Below are positions 8,027 through 16,972 of a stretch of DNA of 64,000 bases, piece by piece; within the stretch, counting starts at the first letter, position 1, and each line of letters starts with the position of its first letter. The DNA comes from Curvibacter delicatus NBRC 14919 (lineage in GTDB: Bacteria; Pseudomonadota; Gammaproteobacteria; Burkholderiales; Burkholderiaceae_C). The notes under the pieces are model-generated. The model was not told where the DNA came from. It saw only the letters and a program-made list of their open reading frames with translations, and made no database searches. The position numbers were made by a program, and so were the translations under genes. The stretch spans positions 1 through 64,000 of the forward strand of contig NZ_BCWP01000020.1 in the NCBI RefSeq assembly GCF_001592265.1, written 5' to 3'.

Positions 8027-9313
8027 ATGAGCAACCTTGATCATTACTTGGTTGCTGCTGAGCGGGAAAATACCCGCCGTAGTTATGACTCGGCCATTCG
8101 GCACTTTGAGGTCGAATGGAAAGGGCTGCTGCCGGCGACAGCCCGCACCTTGGCTGAATACCTCTCCCACTTTGCCAGCACTTTGTCGATCAACACCCTG
8201 CGCCAGCGCCTCGCGGCGCTGTCGCGTTGGCACACCGACAACGGATTCCAAGACCCCACCAAATCGCCGCTAATCCGTCAGGTGCTCAAGGGGATTCGGA
8301 CGTTGCACCCAACGACCGAGAAACGCGCACGCCCCCTGGAGGTGGAAGCCTTGCATCAGATGGACGAATGGCTAGTTTCCTCTATCGGCCATGCCGAATC
8401 CTCGGGCGACCGGTTGGCCTTGATGCAGCACACGCGCAATCGCAGTCTCGTACTCCTCGGATTTTGGCGCGGATTTCGTGCAGATGAATTGGCACGCCTG
8501 CGCGTGAAGGATGTGCAGATCACGCCCGGTGAAGGCATGACCTGCCACCTGTCGCGTAGCAAGGGGGACCGCCAGCTGGCTGGCCGAACCTATCCTTGTC
8601 CGGCCTTGTCGCGACTGTGCCCAGTCACAGCTTACGAAGCCTGGATCCGCCTGTCCGGGATTTCTGACGGGGCGGTCTACCGCAAGATTGACCGATGGGG
8701 AAAGCTGGCCGATGACGGCTTGCATCCCAACAGTCTGATCACGCTCCTGCGCAAAATCCTCCAGTCGGCGGGCATTGCCGCCGCGGATGAATACAGCAGC
8801 CACTCCCTGCGCCGAGGTTTTGCGGGATGGGCCCGTTCCAGCGGGTGGGATTTGAAGGATCTGATGGAGTATGTCGGCTGGAAAGACATCAAATCAGCCA
8901 TGCGCTATCTGGAGGGGGATACCGCATCCCTGCAAGAGCGTTTCGAGCGTGGTTTGGAATCGCTGACGCCGGTAGACAGTTCCCTCACGTCGCCGCAATC
9001 CACCACCCAAGAAAATCCGGTATCCCGCGCCACAGTCCAGGTGACCATGGCCTTGGATCGCTTCACACCGCAGTCCCGCGGCTTGACTCGTGCACGTCGA
9101 CTGATTGAAGAAATCTGCTTTGCCCGCTATGCCATGCAGAGCCTGGATGCGCGGGGAACCCGCTATGAACTGACGGTTCCCTGCCCGAGCCGGGAGGAAT
9201 TGGACGAGTCCATTTATGCCATGCTGGACGAGATGTACCGGATCGCCAATGACAACCAATGCTCACTGGAAGTGTCCCTGCACGAACCGGCGACTGATAC
9301 TTATTGGGATTGA
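8027..9313 (+). CDS. Tyrosine recombinase linked to Tn3-family transposase (TnpI-like)
   Basis: A 428-residue integrase/recombinase that probably resolves transposon cointegrates. The start MSNLDHYLVAAERENTRRSYDSA gives a normal SAM-like core-binding domain (about 1-110). The catalytic domain shows Arg-151 (GFRADEL), His-259 to Arg-262 (HSLRRGFA) and Tyr-294 in SAMRYLEGD. After the catalytic Tyr there are more than 130 further residues, much more than in simple XerC-like enzymes. This tail contains the segment LDRFTPQSRGLTRARRLIEEICFARYAMQSL and has no function I recognise. It lies 47 bp upstream of tnpA on the same strand. Known Tn3 elements with tyrosine resolvases (Tn4430 TnpI, Tn4651 TnpS/TnpT) are organised differently. 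Confidence 0.82.
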   Translation: MSNLDHYLVAAERENTRRSYDSAIRHFEVEWKGLLPATARTLAEYLSHFASTLSINTLRQRLAALSRWHTDNGFQDPTKSPLIRQVLKGIRTLHPTTEKRARPLEVEALHQMDEWLVSSIGHAESSGDRLALMQHTRNRSLVLLGFWRGFRADELARLRVKDVQITPGEGMTCHLSRSKGDRQLAGRTYPCPALSRLCPVTAYEAWIRLSGISDGAVYRKIDRWGKLADDGLHPNSLITLLRKILQSAGIAAADEYSSHSLRRGFAGWARSSGWDLKDLMEYVGWKDIKSAMRYLEGDTASLQERFERGLESLTPVDSSLTSPQSTTQENPVSRATVQVTMALDRFTPQSRGLTRARRLIEEICFARYAMQSLDARGTRYELTVPCPSREELDESIYAMLDEMYRIANDNQCSLEVSLHEPATDTYWD

Positions 9314-9360
9314 AGCCGCGCTGCAAATAGGCATCCGATCCGGCCCAGTCCAGCCCGCCC

Positions 9361-12300
9361 ATGACGACAATCACCGAGACAGCCTATCCATGCCTGAAAT
9401 CCGACCCCACCGAAAGAGAGCTGACCGAGGTCTACACCCCCACTGCGCCTGAAAAATCGTTTGTAGCCAGCATTGCCAAGCGGTCAATACCGCAGGTCGC
9501 TGCTCTGATTTATCTCAAGGTCTTCCAGCGGGCAGGAACCTTCATTCGCCTGGATGAGGTGCCCCCCACAATCCGGGAGCACATCGTCAAGGCCTGTGGC
9601 GTGCTCAGGCCCCCCACTTGGACCGAACTGCGCCGATTCGACGCATCTGGCCCTCGAACGGCCATGATCAAAGCGCTCAGACGGTTTCTGAACGTTCGCC
9701 CCCTCGATGAGGCAGGCAAGGCATGGCTCGAACAGGTGGCGGATCAGGCCGCCGAAACCAAGAACGCAGTCGCCGACATCATCAATGTGATGCTGGAGGA
9801 ACTGGTACATCACCGCTATGAACTGCCGGCGTTCTCCACCTTGGACCGCATGGCATTCCGGGCCCGGGAAGCCAGCAACAACCGCAATTTCTCGGCCATC
9901 GCCAGGCAGCTCACGCCCCAGGCTACAAGGTTGATTGACGGACTGCTCAAGACGGCCCGCGGCGAATCCGTCTCACCTTGGCAGTTGCTCAAACGTGAGC
10001 CCAAACGACCGACCAACAAGGAAACCCGCGAATACATCCAGCATATCCGGCGCCTGCAACACCTGGTGGACCAGTTGCCCAAGCCGGAGGTGCCCATCCC
10101 GAAGCTCCAACAGTTCAAGGATCTGGCTCGTGCGCTGGATGCCTCCGAGATGGCTGAGCTCAAGCCGATGAAGCGGCATGCTTTGGCCGTGATCTTCATC
10201 CGTGCGCAGCACGCCCAGGCATTGGACGATGCGGCGGATCTTTTCATCCGCCTGATGCAGAACCTGGAAAACAACGCGCGGCAAAAGCTCCTGCAGTACC
10301 AGCAGGAGCGGGTCCTGAAAACGGACATGCTGATCGGCCAGCTCAAGGAGATCCTGGGTGCCTATCAACTCCATGGGTCCGACACCCAGCGGGTAGAAGC
10401 TATTGGCTCCACGCTGGTGGCCGAGGTGGAAGATCTCCTGGACGAATGCGAGCAGCATCTGGCCTATGCCGGGCGCAACCATTTCCCGTTCATGGTCCAG
10501 CCCTACAAAATGGTCCGGGCGCAGCTGATCAACTGCATCGAGATCGCAGCCCCGCAGTCCAGCAGCGAGGATCAGGTCATCGTGAAGATGATCTCCGTCC
10601 TGTATGCCTTGCGCAGCAACCGGGCCGACATGGTGTCACTGGAGTCCCTGGGTCTCGACGAGGAGCGGGACTTCCGGTGGATGTCCGCCCAGTGGCGCAA
10701 GCTGGTGCTGGTCAAGCCAGCCGACGGCAAAGGCAAGGCCGCCTGGATACAGCGCCGGTATTTCGAACTCGCGGTCATGCATGCTGTCAAGGACGAGATC
10801 AAATCGGGCGATCTGTTCATCAAGTATGGCGAGCGCTACGACGACTACCGGGAGCAATTGGTCGATGACCAGACCTTTGCCGCGGAGGTGGACGACTACG
10901 GGGCCGTGACGGGAATCGAGACCGATCCTGCAACGTTCGTGGCCAAACTCAAGGCGGCCATGCTCCAGCGTGCGACCGAGGTGGACGCTGCTTTCCCGGA
11001 AAACGCCCATGCCGACATCGTTGACAGCCGACTCATTTTGAGAAAACCCCCGCGCTCGGAGGAGATCGAGGCCGTCAGGGAGGTCGACGCCCTGATCACA
11101 GAGCGGATGGAGCCCGTCAGCATCGTGGACGTGATGATTGACACCGAACGCTGGCTGGATCTGCACAAGCTGTTCCGTCCCTTGGCTGGCACCGACAGCC
11201 GCCTGGAAGATCGGCGCATGCGTGTCATCACCACGCTGTTTTGCTACGGCTGCAATCTGGGCCCGGTGCAGACCGCAAAATCCATCAAAGGCCTGAGCCG
11301 CCGGCAGATCACCTGGCTGAACCTCAAATACGTCACCGATGATCTTCTGGACAAGGCCATCGTGAAGGTGATCAATGCCTACAACAAATTCGAATTACCG
11401 GGGTATTGGGGCACCGGCAAGCATGCATCGGCTGATGGCACCAAGTGGAACCTCTACGAGCAGAACATGCTGTCGGAATACCACATCCGCTACGGCGGGT
11501 ACGGCGGCATCGGCTACTACCATGTGTCCGACAAGTTCATCGCCTTGTTCAGCCATTTCATTTCCTGCGGGACGTACGAGGGCATCTTTATCCTGGACGG
11601 GTTGATGAGCAATCAGTCCGACATCCGGCCGGACACGATTCATGGGGATACCCAGGCACAGAGCTACCCGGTGTTCGCTCTGGCGCATCTTCTGGGCATC
11701 CAGCTCATGCCCCGGATTCGTGGGATTTCTGATCTGAAGTTCTTTCGGCCGCAACGCGGGATCGTCTTCAACAACATCAATGATCTGTTCGGCGATGTGA
11801 TCGACTGGAAGATGATCGAAACCCATCTGCCGGCCATGCTGCGTGTCGCCGTTTCCATCAAGACCGGCAAGATCACGCCATCGGCCATCTTGCGGCGTCT
11901 GGGCACCTACAGCCGAAAGAACAAGCTGTACTTCGCTTTCGTGGAATTGGGCAAAGTCATCCGGACCATGTTCCTGTTGAGCTATATCGGCGACGTCAAC
12001 CTGCGCAAGGTCATTCATGCCGAGACCAACAAGAGCGAGCAGTTCAACAGCTTCGCCGGCTGGTCGTTTTTTGGTGGGGAAGGCATCATCGCGGAAAACA
12101 TCCGCCATGAGCAGCGCAAGGTCGTCAAGTACAACCACCTGGTGGCCAACATGATCATCCTGCACAACGTGGCTGGAATGAGCAGGGTCCTGAAAGAGCT
12201 CCGGGAAGAGGGCACGGAAATCACGCCAGAAGTTTTGGCCGGGCTGGCTCCATTCAGGACAGCCCATATCAACCGGTATGGGGATTACACGCTGGATTTC

Positions 12301-12363
12301 CGCCGAAAGAGCGAGCCACTCGACTTCAGGATGTCGATAATCTCTGACAAATCAATAACTTAG
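9361..12363 (+). CDS. tnpA: Tn3-family transposase TnpA
   Basis: A 1000-residue replicative transposase. The length is standard for the family, and the last third carries the DDE residues: Asp-692 in SADGTKW, Asp-763 in IHGDTQAQSYPV and Glu-893 in NKSEQFNSFAGWSFFGGEG. The last segment is followed by the family-typical RHEQRKVVKYNHLVANMIILHNV. The N-terminal two thirds should contain the terminal-repeat-binding and domain-of-unknown-function segments. The usual HGYTD motif around the second Asp is replaced by HGDTQAQ, which points to a less common subgroup. The stop codon TAG lies within the presumed right terminal repeat, as is usual for these elements. Confidence 0.92.
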   Translation: MTTITETAYPCLKSDPTERELTEVYTPTAPEKSFVASIAKRSIPQVAALIYLKVFQRAGTFIRLDEVPPTIREHIVKACGVLRPPTWTELRRFDASGPRTAMIKALRRFLNVRPLDEAGKAWLEQVADQAAETKNAVADIINVMLEELVHHRYELPAFSTLDRMAFRAREASNNRNFSAIARQLTPQATRLIDGLLKTARGESVSPWQLLKREPKRPTNKETREYIQHIRRLQHLVDQLPKPEVPIPKLQQFKDLARALDASEMAELKPMKRHALAVIFIRAQHAQALDDAADLFIRLMQNLENNARQKLLQYQQERVLKTDMLIGQLKEILGAYQLHGSDTQRVEAIGSTLVAEVEDLLDECEQHLAYAGRNHFPFMVQPYKMVRAQLINCIEIAAPQSSSEDQVIVKMISVLYALRSNRADMVSLESLGLDEERDFRWMSAQWRKLVLVKPADGKGKAAWIQRRYFELAVMHAVKDEIKSGDLFIKYGERYDDYREQLVDDQTFAAEVDDYGAVTGIETDPATFVAKLKAAMLQRATEVDAAFPENAHADIVDSRLILRKPPRSEEIEAVREVDALITERMEPVSIVDVMIDTERWLDLHKLFRPLAGTDSRLEDRRMRVITTLFCYGCNLGPVQTAKSIKGLSRRQITWLNLKYVTDDLLDKAIVKVINAYNKFELPGYWGTGKHASADGTKWNLYEQNMLSEYHIRYGGYGGIGYYHVSDKFIALFSHFISCGTYEGIFILDGLMSNQSDIRPDTIHGDTQAQSYPVFALAHLLGIQLMPRIRGISDLKFFRPQRGIVFNNINDLFGDVIDWKMIETHLPAMLRVAVSIKTGKITPSAILRRLGTYSRKNKLYFAFVELGKVIRTMFLLSYIGDVNLRKVIHAETNKSEQFNSFAGWSFFGGEGIIAENIRHEQRKVVKYNHLVANMIILHNVAGMSRVLKELREEGTEITPEVLAGLAPFRTAHINRYGDYTLDFRRKSEPLDFRMSIISDKSIT

Positions 12364-12396
12364 GTTGTTTTTAGCGGGGATTTACATGAATCCCGG
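12359..12396 (-). repeat. Putative right terminal inverted repeat of the Tn3-family transposon
   Basis: Read outward from the end on the minus strand, the 38 bp begin with a GGG-containing terminus and finish ACAACCTAAG, following the Tn3-family pattern GGG...TAAG. The inner TAAG end overlaps the tnpA stop codon. No matching left repeat was found between 1 and 8 kb, so the assignment rests on position and pattern only. Confidence 0.6.
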
Positions 12397-12455
12397 CCGA
12401 GCCTCTGATTGTGTCACCGCAGGCGCGAACGCGGCCTGAAGCTCCCGCCCGCTTG

Positions 12456-13583
12456 TCAAAGCGGCTTGACCTGCCCCAGGTCCGGCTTGTCCAGCCAGGC
12501 CTGGAATTCGTCGGCCAGTTGCCGGCTCATCTGCACCGCGGTGCCCCAGGCCTTGACGCGGCCGGCCAGGTCGTTGCCGTAGTGTGTGAAGTCATTGCGG
12601 TCGGGCAGCTTGCCGTTGGGCAGGGTCTTGATCCATTCCGGGTCGGGCGCCAGCAGCACCATGGTGTCCAGGTGATGCGTGGCACGGTGGCGCCACTTCA
12701 GCCCTTTGTCGAGCCAGCCCGGCACCACGGCTTGCTGGAAATGCGGGTAAAGCACCAGGCCTTTTGAGCCTCCAGCCCTTTCCTCGTCTGCGCCAGCCGC
12801 TTCCAAATTGATAGCATGATGCGCTGCCGTGTAATTGAGGTGCAGGTGGTAATCGGTGATGCCGCCATCCCAGTAAGCCCCGGCTGGTGCGCCGTTGATG
12901 TGCTGCACGGCACGCAGCACAAAGGGAATGGAACAGCTGGCCTGCAGGGCCGACATGAAGTTGGCTTCGCTCAAGGCGACCCGACGCGTGCGGTAGTCGT
13001 CGGTGGCAAATGGCAACTCGGCCCCCGGCGAGGAGAACACCACGCGCTCCAGCCAGGCCCCCATGGCCTTGCGGTGCACCGTGTTGGCAAGAAAGGCGCC
13101 GAGGTAACCCAGCGGTGTGCGCAGGGCATGTTCCCGCCCCAGCAGATGACGCCCCCGCGAGGTGAGGATGTGCAGGTGGTAGCGCGGGTGGTTCAGTACC
13201 TCCTGGACACGCCCGCCATAAAACGCCTGCAGGTTCTGCCCAAAACGTTCGCTGATGAGCTCGGCCGGTGGGCGCTTCTGCCCCGGCTGCAATTCGTAGT
13301 GCTGACGGATGTAGTCGTGCTCCAGCCGCTCGAAAGCCGCCACCGGCTTGTCCAGACAGGCCGTGGCCATGCGCCAGGCGCCGATTGAGGCGCCCACCAG
13401 ATCCACGGTGTGTGTCGTCGAGGCCAGCCAGTCGCCAAAGATGAAACGGTCGAGCGCACCCAGAATCAACCCCTTGGGTCCGCCAGCTGCTGCCGGAATG
13501 GTGACCACATCACGGGCCTGCAGGCCGCCTTGTTCCAGATGGCGCCGCGCCTGCGGGCCGGCATAGATGCGTAGCGCTTTCAT
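12456..13583 (-). CDS. Patatin-like phospholipase
   Basis: A 375-residue protein with the patatin Ser/Asp dyad: an oxyanion-type GGPKGLIL near residue 40, the nucleophile in GASIGAWR near residue 70, and the partner Asp in YWDGGITDYH. Such enzymes hydrolyse acyl esters of phospholipids; no signal peptide is seen, so it acts in the cytoplasm or at the membrane surface. The ATG at 13583 (MKALRIYAG) is chosen over an upstream in-frame ATG. Between LNYT and GLVLYPHFQ there is an extra segment, roughly 18 residues, that coincides with a repeat-like sequence (12762-12816). It is the first gene right of the transposon. Confidence 0.85.
   Translation of the reverse strand: MKALRIYAGPQARRHLEQGGLQARDVVTIPAAAGGPKGLILGALDRFIFGDWLASTTHTVDLVGASIGAWRMATACLDKPVAAFERLEHDYIRQHYELQPGQKRPPAELISERFGQNLQAFYGGRVQEVLNHPRYHLHILTSRGRHLLGREHALRTPLGYLGAFLANTVHRKAMGAWLERVVFSSPGAELPFATDDYRTRRVALSEANFMSALQASCSIPFVLRAVQHINGAPAGAYWDGGITDYHLHLNYTAAHHAINLEAAGADEERAGGSKGLVLYPHFQQAVVPGWLDKGLKWRHRATHHLDTMVLLAPDPEWIKTLPNGKLPDRNDFTHYGNDLAGRVKAWGTAVQMSRQLADEFQAWLDKPDLGQVKPL
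12762..12816 (-). repeat. Repeat-like insertion inside the patatin gene
   Basis: On the coding strand the segment runs from GCTATCAATTTG through AAGCGGCTGGCGC to GGAGGCTCAAAA and adds in-frame codons. A similar arrangement (GCTATCGAAAG...AAGCGGCTTGCGC) occurs inside aidB at 19416-19473, matching in about 33 of 55 positions. It resembles an interspersed element I associate with Comamonadaceae; that link is from memory. Confidence 0.45.
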
Positions 13584-13627
13584 GTGATCGATCAAAAAGG
13601 CGGTTGTCTGTCAGGCGCGCGTTGAAC

Positions 13628-14434
13628 TCAGGAATAGGCCGACCAGTCGAACGGGTCCTGCTGCAGCACCATGTCGATGTCCAGCCCCAGCACATCCCCC
13701 ACTTCACCGGGAAAGGTAACGGCCATGGCCCGTTCGCTGAGGTTGGCCTCGCGCGCGCGGGCGCGCCAGGTGGCCAGGTGGATGATGCCGGCCAGCGGCT
13801 CGTAGACATGGTTCTCGAACGGTGCGTACTGGTGTTCCAGCGCATCGACGATTGCTTGCGGGAACTGCCGGCGCCGGGCATAGGCGGCCCCGACCTGGGC
13901 ATAGCTGTAGCCGAACTGCTTGAACTCGGCCCGGGCACGTTTGATGTCCAGTGGCGGCACTTCCTTGTCCAACGCCGCAATGTCGACCGCCATGCCGACA
14001 TGCATCACCAGCTCGCCCACGGCGTGAATCAGGCCGCAGGTAAAGGCCGCACCCTGGTTCTGCCGCACCACGCCGGCCAGGGAGCGCGAGAGCTTGGCCA
14101 CATTCAGGCTGTAGGCCCAGAACTGCTGCAGGTTGATGCCCGGCACCGCCTTGAGCGACGCCGCGGTGGCGGCCTCCGCCGCCATGGCCCGGATATGGGA
14201 CAAGCCCAGAATGGCCAGGGCTTCCGGCACGCTGTTGACCTTGCCCGGCAGTTTGAAAAACGGCGTATTGGCCGCCTGCAACAGGCGCGTGGTGAGCGCC
14301 GGGTCGGTGCTGATGAGTTGCGACACCTGGCGCAGGTCGGGCTCCTCGCGGTCCAGCTCTCCCAGCAGCAAGGCGATGACCTTCGGGATGCTGGGCAGGA
14401 CGATGGGCTGCGCCAGCAAGGCGCTCAGCTCCAT
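13628..14434 (-). CDS. HDOD domain signalling protein
   Basis: A 268-residue protein consisting almost wholly of an HDOD domain, an HD-related fold without a full metal site that is used in bacterial signalling and in cell-cycle or stress control. The opening LPSIPKVIALLLGELDREEPDLRQVSQLISTDPALTTRLLQAAN is diagnostic in its pattern, with NSVPEALAILGLSHIRAM following. No EAL, GGDEF or receiver domain is attached, so its partner is unknown. It stands alone between the patatin gene and tex. Confidence 0.85.
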   Translation of the reverse strand: MELSALLAQPIVLPSIPKVIALLLGELDREEPDLRQVSQLISTDPALTTRLLQAANTPFFKLPGKVNSVPEALAILGLSHIRAMAAEAATAASLKAVPGINLQQFWAYSLNVAKLSRSLAGVVRQNQGAAFTCGLIHAVGELVMHVGMAVDIAALDKEVPPLDIKRARAEFKQFGYSYAQVGAAYARRRQFPQAIVDALEHQYAPFENHVYEPLAGIIHLATWRARAREANLSERAMAVTFPGEVGDVLGLDIDMVLQQDPFDWSAYS

Positions 14435-14509
14435 GACGACGGTCTCCGTTGATAGTTCCTGCCCATGGGCTGATTATGGCTTGCCCGACTGTCTGCGCCC
14501 TGACGGCCC

Positions 14510-16837
14510 TCAGCGCTTGAGCTTGGCGAAGGCCGAGGCCATGGCCGACTGCGGTGCCGGCTCGTTGTAGCGACGCGGCTGCTGGCCGCGCCCGGCGCCT
14601 TCGAAACGGTTCTCGCGCGGTCCATCACGCCGCGCCGGTGCCGCATCGAGCTTCATGGTCAGGCTGATGCGCTTGCGTGCCACATCCACTTCCAGCACCT
14701 TGACCTTGACGATGTCGCCGGTCTTCACCACCTCGCGCGCGTCGTTGACGAACTTGTTGCTCAGCTGGCTCACATGCACCAGGCCGTCCTGGTGCACGCC
14801 CAGGTCAACAAAGGCGCCGAACTGGGCCACGTTGCTGACCGTGCCTTCCAGCACCATGCCCTCCTGCAAATCCTTGATGTCGTCCACGCCGTCGTTGAAA
14901 CGCGCGACCTTGAAGTCCGGGCGCGGGTCACGGCCGGGTTTTTCCAGCTCGCCCAGGATGTCCTTGACGGTGATGACGCCAAACTGTTCGTTGGCAAACA
15001 GCTCAGGCTTGAGCGTCTTGAGCATCTCGGCACGGCCCATCAGTTCAGCCACCGGCTTGCCGGTCCTGGCCAGGATCTGTTCCACCACCGGGTAGGTTTC
15101 CGGGTGCACGCCGGTCATGTCCAGCGGGTTGTCGCCGCCACGGATGCGCAGGAAACCAGCGCTTTGTTCAAAGGTCTTGGCGCCCAGGCCGGTGACCTTG
15201 AGCAGGTCCTGCCGGTTGTGGAAGGCGCCGTTGGCCTCGCGCCAGCGCACCACCGCCTTGGCCACACCCGCCGACAGGCCGGAGACACGCGACAGCAGCG
15301 GCACGCTGGCCGTGTTGAGGTCGACACCGACCGAGTTCACGCAGTCTTCCACCACCGCGTCCAGCGTGCGCGCCAGCTCGCTCTGGTTGACATCGTGCTG
15401 GTACTGGCCGACGCCGATCGACTTGGGGTCGATCTTCACCAGCTCGGCCAGCGGGTCCTGCAGACGGCGCGCAATGCTGGCCGCACCGCGAAGGCTCACG
15501 TCCACGTCGGGCATTTCCTGCGATGCGAATTCACTGGCGGAATAGACCGAGGCACCGGCCTCGCTGACCACCACCTTCTCGATCTGGCGCTCGGCCTTGG
15601 CCGCGAGCTTGATCAGGTCGGCCGCCAGCTTGTCGGTCTCGCGGCTGGCAGTGCCGTTGCCAATGGCGATCAGGTTCACGCCATGTTTCTCGACCAGGCG
15701 CGCCAGCGTGTGCAGCGAACCTTCCCAGTCACGCTTGGGTTCGTGCGGGTAGACGGTGGCGGTGTCGACCAGCTTGCCGGTGGCATCGACCACGGCCACC
15801 TTGACGCCAGTGCGGATGCCCGGGTCCAGGCCCATCACCACGCGCGGGCCGGCGGGCGCCGCCAGCAGCAGGTCGCGCAGATTGTCGGCAAAGACCTTGA
15901 TGGCCACTTTCTCGGCGTCTTCACGCAGGCGGGCAAACAGGTCGCGTTCGGTGGACAGGCTGAGCTTGACGCGCCAAGTCCAGCCCACGCACTTGCGCAG
16001 CAGGTCGTCAGCGGGCCGGCCCTGGTGGCTCCAGCCCAGGTGCAGCGCGATCTTGCCCTCGGCCAGCGACGGTTTGCCCGGTTCGGGTTCCACGGGCAGC
16101 ACCAGCTTGGCATCCAGAATGTCCTGCGCCCGGCCGCGGAACACAGCCAGGGCACGGTGCGAGGGCACGCGGCCGATCGGCTCGTCGTAGTCGAAATAGT
16201 CGCGGAACTTGGCCACGTCCGCGTTGTTCTCATCCTTGCCGTCCATCAGACGGCTCTTGAACAGCCCTTCGCTCCACAGCCATTCGCGAAGGCTCTGCAC
16301 CAGCGCGGCATCTTCGGCCCAGCGCTCGGACAGGATGTCGCGCACGCCGTCGAGCACGGCGGCCACGGTGGTGAAATCATCGCCGGCTTCGGTTTTTTGC
16401 GGCAGCACAAAGGCTTGCGCCTCGGCCGCCGGGTCCAGCACCGGATTGGCAAACAGCTTGTCCGCCAAGGGCTCGATGCCGGCTTCGCGCGCGATCTGCC
16501 CTTTGGTACGGCGCTTCGGCTTGTAGGGCAGGTAAAGGTCTTCCAGTTCCTGCTTGGTGGTGGCCGCATGCAGCGCGGCCTGCAATTCTGGGGTGAGTTT
16601 GCCCTGCTCTTCGATGCTCTTGATGATGGCTTCGCGCCGTTCGGTCAGTTCGCGCAGATAACCCAGGCGGTATTCGAGTTCACGCAACTGCGTGTCGTCC
16701 AGCCCCTCGGTGGCTTCCTTGCGGTAACGGGCGATAAAGGGGACGGTGGCACCTCCGTCGAGCAAGGCCACGGCGGCCGCGACCTGTCTGTCCAGTACCC
16801 GGAGTTCCTGCGCGATTTGCGCGATGATTTTCTGCAT
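14510..16837 (-). CDS. tex: Tex, RNA-binding transcriptional accessory protein
   Basis: A 775-residue protein of standard Tex length. Domains in order: the helical Tex N-terminal region (about 1-190, MQKIIAQIAQELRV...RYRKEATEGLDDTQLR), a YqgF/RNase H-like domain around 325-450 (VMGLDPGIRTGVKVAVVD), helix-hairpin-helix repeats around 490-560 (SVGVDLNTASVPLLSRVSGL), and a C-terminal S1 RNA-binding domain (about 650-720, GMVLEGTVSNVAQFGAFVDL). A basic Arg/Gly-rich tail follows. Tex binds nucleic acid and affects transcription and stress or toxin regulation in several bacteria. The long open frame on the opposite strand is a codon-bias shadow. Confidence 0.95.
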   Translation of the reverse strand: MQKIIAQIAQELRVLDRQVAAAVALLDGGATVPFIARYRKEATEGLDDTQLRELEYRLGYLRELTERREAIIKSIEEQGKLTPELQAALHAATTKQELEDLYLPYKPKRRTKGQIAREAGIEPLADKLFANPVLDPAAEAQAFVLPQKTEAGDDFTTVAAVLDGVRDILSERWAEDAALVQSLREWLWSEGLFKSRLMDGKDENNADVAKFRDYFDYDEPIGRVPSHRALAVFRGRAQDILDAKLVLPVEPEPGKPSLAEGKIALHLGWSHQGRPADDLLRKCVGWTWRVKLSLSTERDLFARLREDAEKVAIKVFADNLRDLLLAAPAGPRVVMGLDPGIRTGVKVAVVDATGKLVDTATVYPHEPKRDWEGSLHTLARLVEKHGVNLIAIGNGTASRETDKLAADLIKLAAKAERQIEKVVVSEAGASVYSASEFASQEMPDVDVSLRGAASIARRLQDPLAELVKIDPKSIGVGQYQHDVNQSELARTLDAVVEDCVNSVGVDLNTASVPLLSRVSGLSAGVAKAVVRWREANGAFHNRQDLLKVTGLGAKTFEQSAGFLRIRGGDNPLDMTGVHPETYPVVEQILARTGKPVAELMGRAEMLKTLKPELFANEQFGVITVKDILGELEKPGRDPRPDFKVARFNDGVDDIKDLQEGMVLEGTVSNVAQFGAFVDLGVHQDGLVHVSQLSNKFVNDAREVVKTGDIVKVKVLEVDVARKRISLTMKLDAAPARRDGPRENRFEGAGRGQQPRRYNEPAPQSAMASAFAKLKR

Positions 16838-16935
16838 GACTCTACGAACCGCCGGTCAATGCCGGCCCTTCAAAACGAAACGAAGTTCGCGAGTGTGCCA
16901 CAGAGCGGCGACCCGGTTTTCAGGGCCACCGACCC

Positions 16936-16972
16936 AGACAAAAAGGTAAAAATGGCAACCGGCTATTGCCGG
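16936..16972 (-). terminator. Rho-independent terminator of the leftward gene ending at 16963
   Basis: The stem CCGGC/GCCGG (16959-16963 with 16968-16972, 4-nt loop), extended by a GGCAA/TTGCC pairing option, is followed on the minus strand by a run ATTTTTACCTTTTT. The annotated stop codon of the upstream gene falls inside this hairpin. Confidence 0.6.

Larger units (their letters stand above)
8027..12396 (+). mobile_element. Transposition module and right end of a Tn3-family transposon
   Basis: It comprises the tyrosine recombinase, the ~1000-residue TnpA and a putative right terminal repeat. The element's left end was not found in this window. If it lies upstream, the copper, cadmium and orphan genes to the left are cargo and the transposon exceeds 12 kb. 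Genes right of 12.4 kb look like ordinary chromosome. Confidence 0.75.
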
